Source: Caprimulgus europaeus (Eukaryota; Chordata; Aves; Caprimulgiformes; Caprimulgidae). From it: 64,000 nucleotides of DNA. Numbering within the stretch: position 1 is the first letter of the stretch; each line of letters starts with the position of its first letter. Under the pieces are notes generated by a model. It ran no database searches, was not told where the DNA came from, and worked only from the letters and a program-made list of their open reading frames with translations. Of the stretch, positions 63,229-64,000 are shown in pieces. The stretch lies in NCBI GenBank assembly GCA_907165065.1, contig OU015523.1, positions 25,385,834 through 25,449,833 of the forward strand, written 5' to 3'. The translations under genes were made by a program, and so were the position numbers.

Positions 63229-64000
63229 GTCCCCACTTGGATTCAACTGAAGCAAGGTCCTCTCCCATCATAGCTTTCTCCTGAAATAGACTGACTCTAA
63301 CCAGAGTCTCACTCTTCTATAGATTATATTCACTTCCCTTCAACCAGGCTGATTCATGAGCAATTGTTGCACTGAGGCAAACCTATCTCATCTAGGCTCT
63401 TCAAACTAGCTGCAAAGTCACAGCTGTGCTACCATTTAAGGTGTGTCCTGCAATGCAGTTGACCGCTTACGAGCCATATTGCAATACATGTTCTTTATTC
63501 ACTTAGAAGGAGTGCACAGGGAAGCAATGGAGTTCCAGCTCTGACAAGGTACTAATTTCATTGCAAGTTTAGTTATGTTCTCAAAACTGCCCTGCACAAA
63601 TTTTGTCCCCTATCTTTAGCCAAATGTTACTTTTTTGAAAACCAGTTTTACAATAATGTTTAATTGAGATTGTTTAATTTTGAGAAATACAACAGTATGA
63701 TTGACTCAATCAGATTTAATTTCTGTGAAGACCAGCTTGTGTAATTATGAGCAGTAAAGTCTACTAAATAATAAAGAAGTATTCCTGAAATTATCCAGTC
63801 TTTGTTTTTTTGTTTTGTTTTATTTTTCTTTCCTATATTTGCAATGGCCTTTTAATACTGAAATACAGAGAATAATGCAGGAAATTTTTATATATATTTT
63901 CTACTGTCTATTCAAAAACTGCATGTATATGCAAAAAAGAAGGATATAGCCATTAGTAATACAAGAAAACTCATAAGTGAGAAGGGAAAAAAGTTTTCAA
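63229..64000. other. Unique AT-rich DNA to the window edge
   Basis: A T/G low-complexity patch at 63802-63830. Nothing else recognised. Confidence 0.55.

Noticed and set aside
1-64000. CRISPR arrays, operons, phage or bacterial features
   Set aside because: Repeat types, composition and lack of long ORFs are those of a vertebrate genome; no spaced direct-repeat array exists.

Overview
The window looks like intergenic or intronic DNA from a bird. The strongest clue is repeated, 5'-truncated CR1 retrotransposons (LINEs) whose 3' ends carry the short CR1 tail repeat (ATTCTATG-type octamers). Two long terminal repeats (LTRs) resemble families I recall from non-galliform birds (Neoaves); this was not checked against a database. 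There is no bacterial-type organisation: most of the sequence is AT-rich, non-coding and unique, and the open reading frames (ORFs) outside transposons are short and look like chance. I found no host protein-coding gene, tRNA, rRNA or CRISPR array that I can support.

Layout. 1-5.5 kb: an old CR1 tail (321-645, minus), a 366-bp solo LTR with TATA box and poly(A) signal (776-1141), a poly-T run, a pyrimidine-rich tract (3217-3520) and a CR1 tail (4953-5459, plus). 5.5-26.4 kb: mostly unique DNA with an ancient CR1-like relic (about 10080-10262), a TTTTG-rich tract, an internal CR1 reverse-transcriptase (RT) fragment (11398-11905, minus), a tRNA-derived SINE-like relic (about 13611-13760), simple repeats, and a large GAA/TTC microsatellite (25657-25825). 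26.4-34.3 kb: the CR1-rich core, with three copies of different subfamilies (26485-27500 minus, 28050-28629 plus, 33030-34262 plus). 34.3-54.5 kb: unique DNA with a (GAAA)19 array, CR1 tails at 38442, 42470 and 50208, two small perfect hairpins, and a MIR-type SINE (53616-53775). 54.5-64 kb: a 1144-bp solo LTR with an exact 5-bp target-site duplication (TSD) (54552-55695), a CR1 tail (58507-58926, minus) and a 600-bp solo LTR (62629-63228).

The recognisable coding sequence is dead CR1 ORF2. The copies are broken in different ways: one ends before RT motif C, one has FADD changed to LAND plus a frameshift, one has lost motif A and carries two stops, and one keeps about 215 open codons of the C-terminal end only. 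The LTRs are solo, with no internal retroviral genes next to them. I found no convincing undescribed biological system. The most interesting items are the two LTRs with near-identical 3' ends, the tandem array inside the larger one, the compact promoter/poly(A) layout of the 776-1141 LTR, the CR1 fragment lacking a 3' end, and the long homopurine GAA tract.
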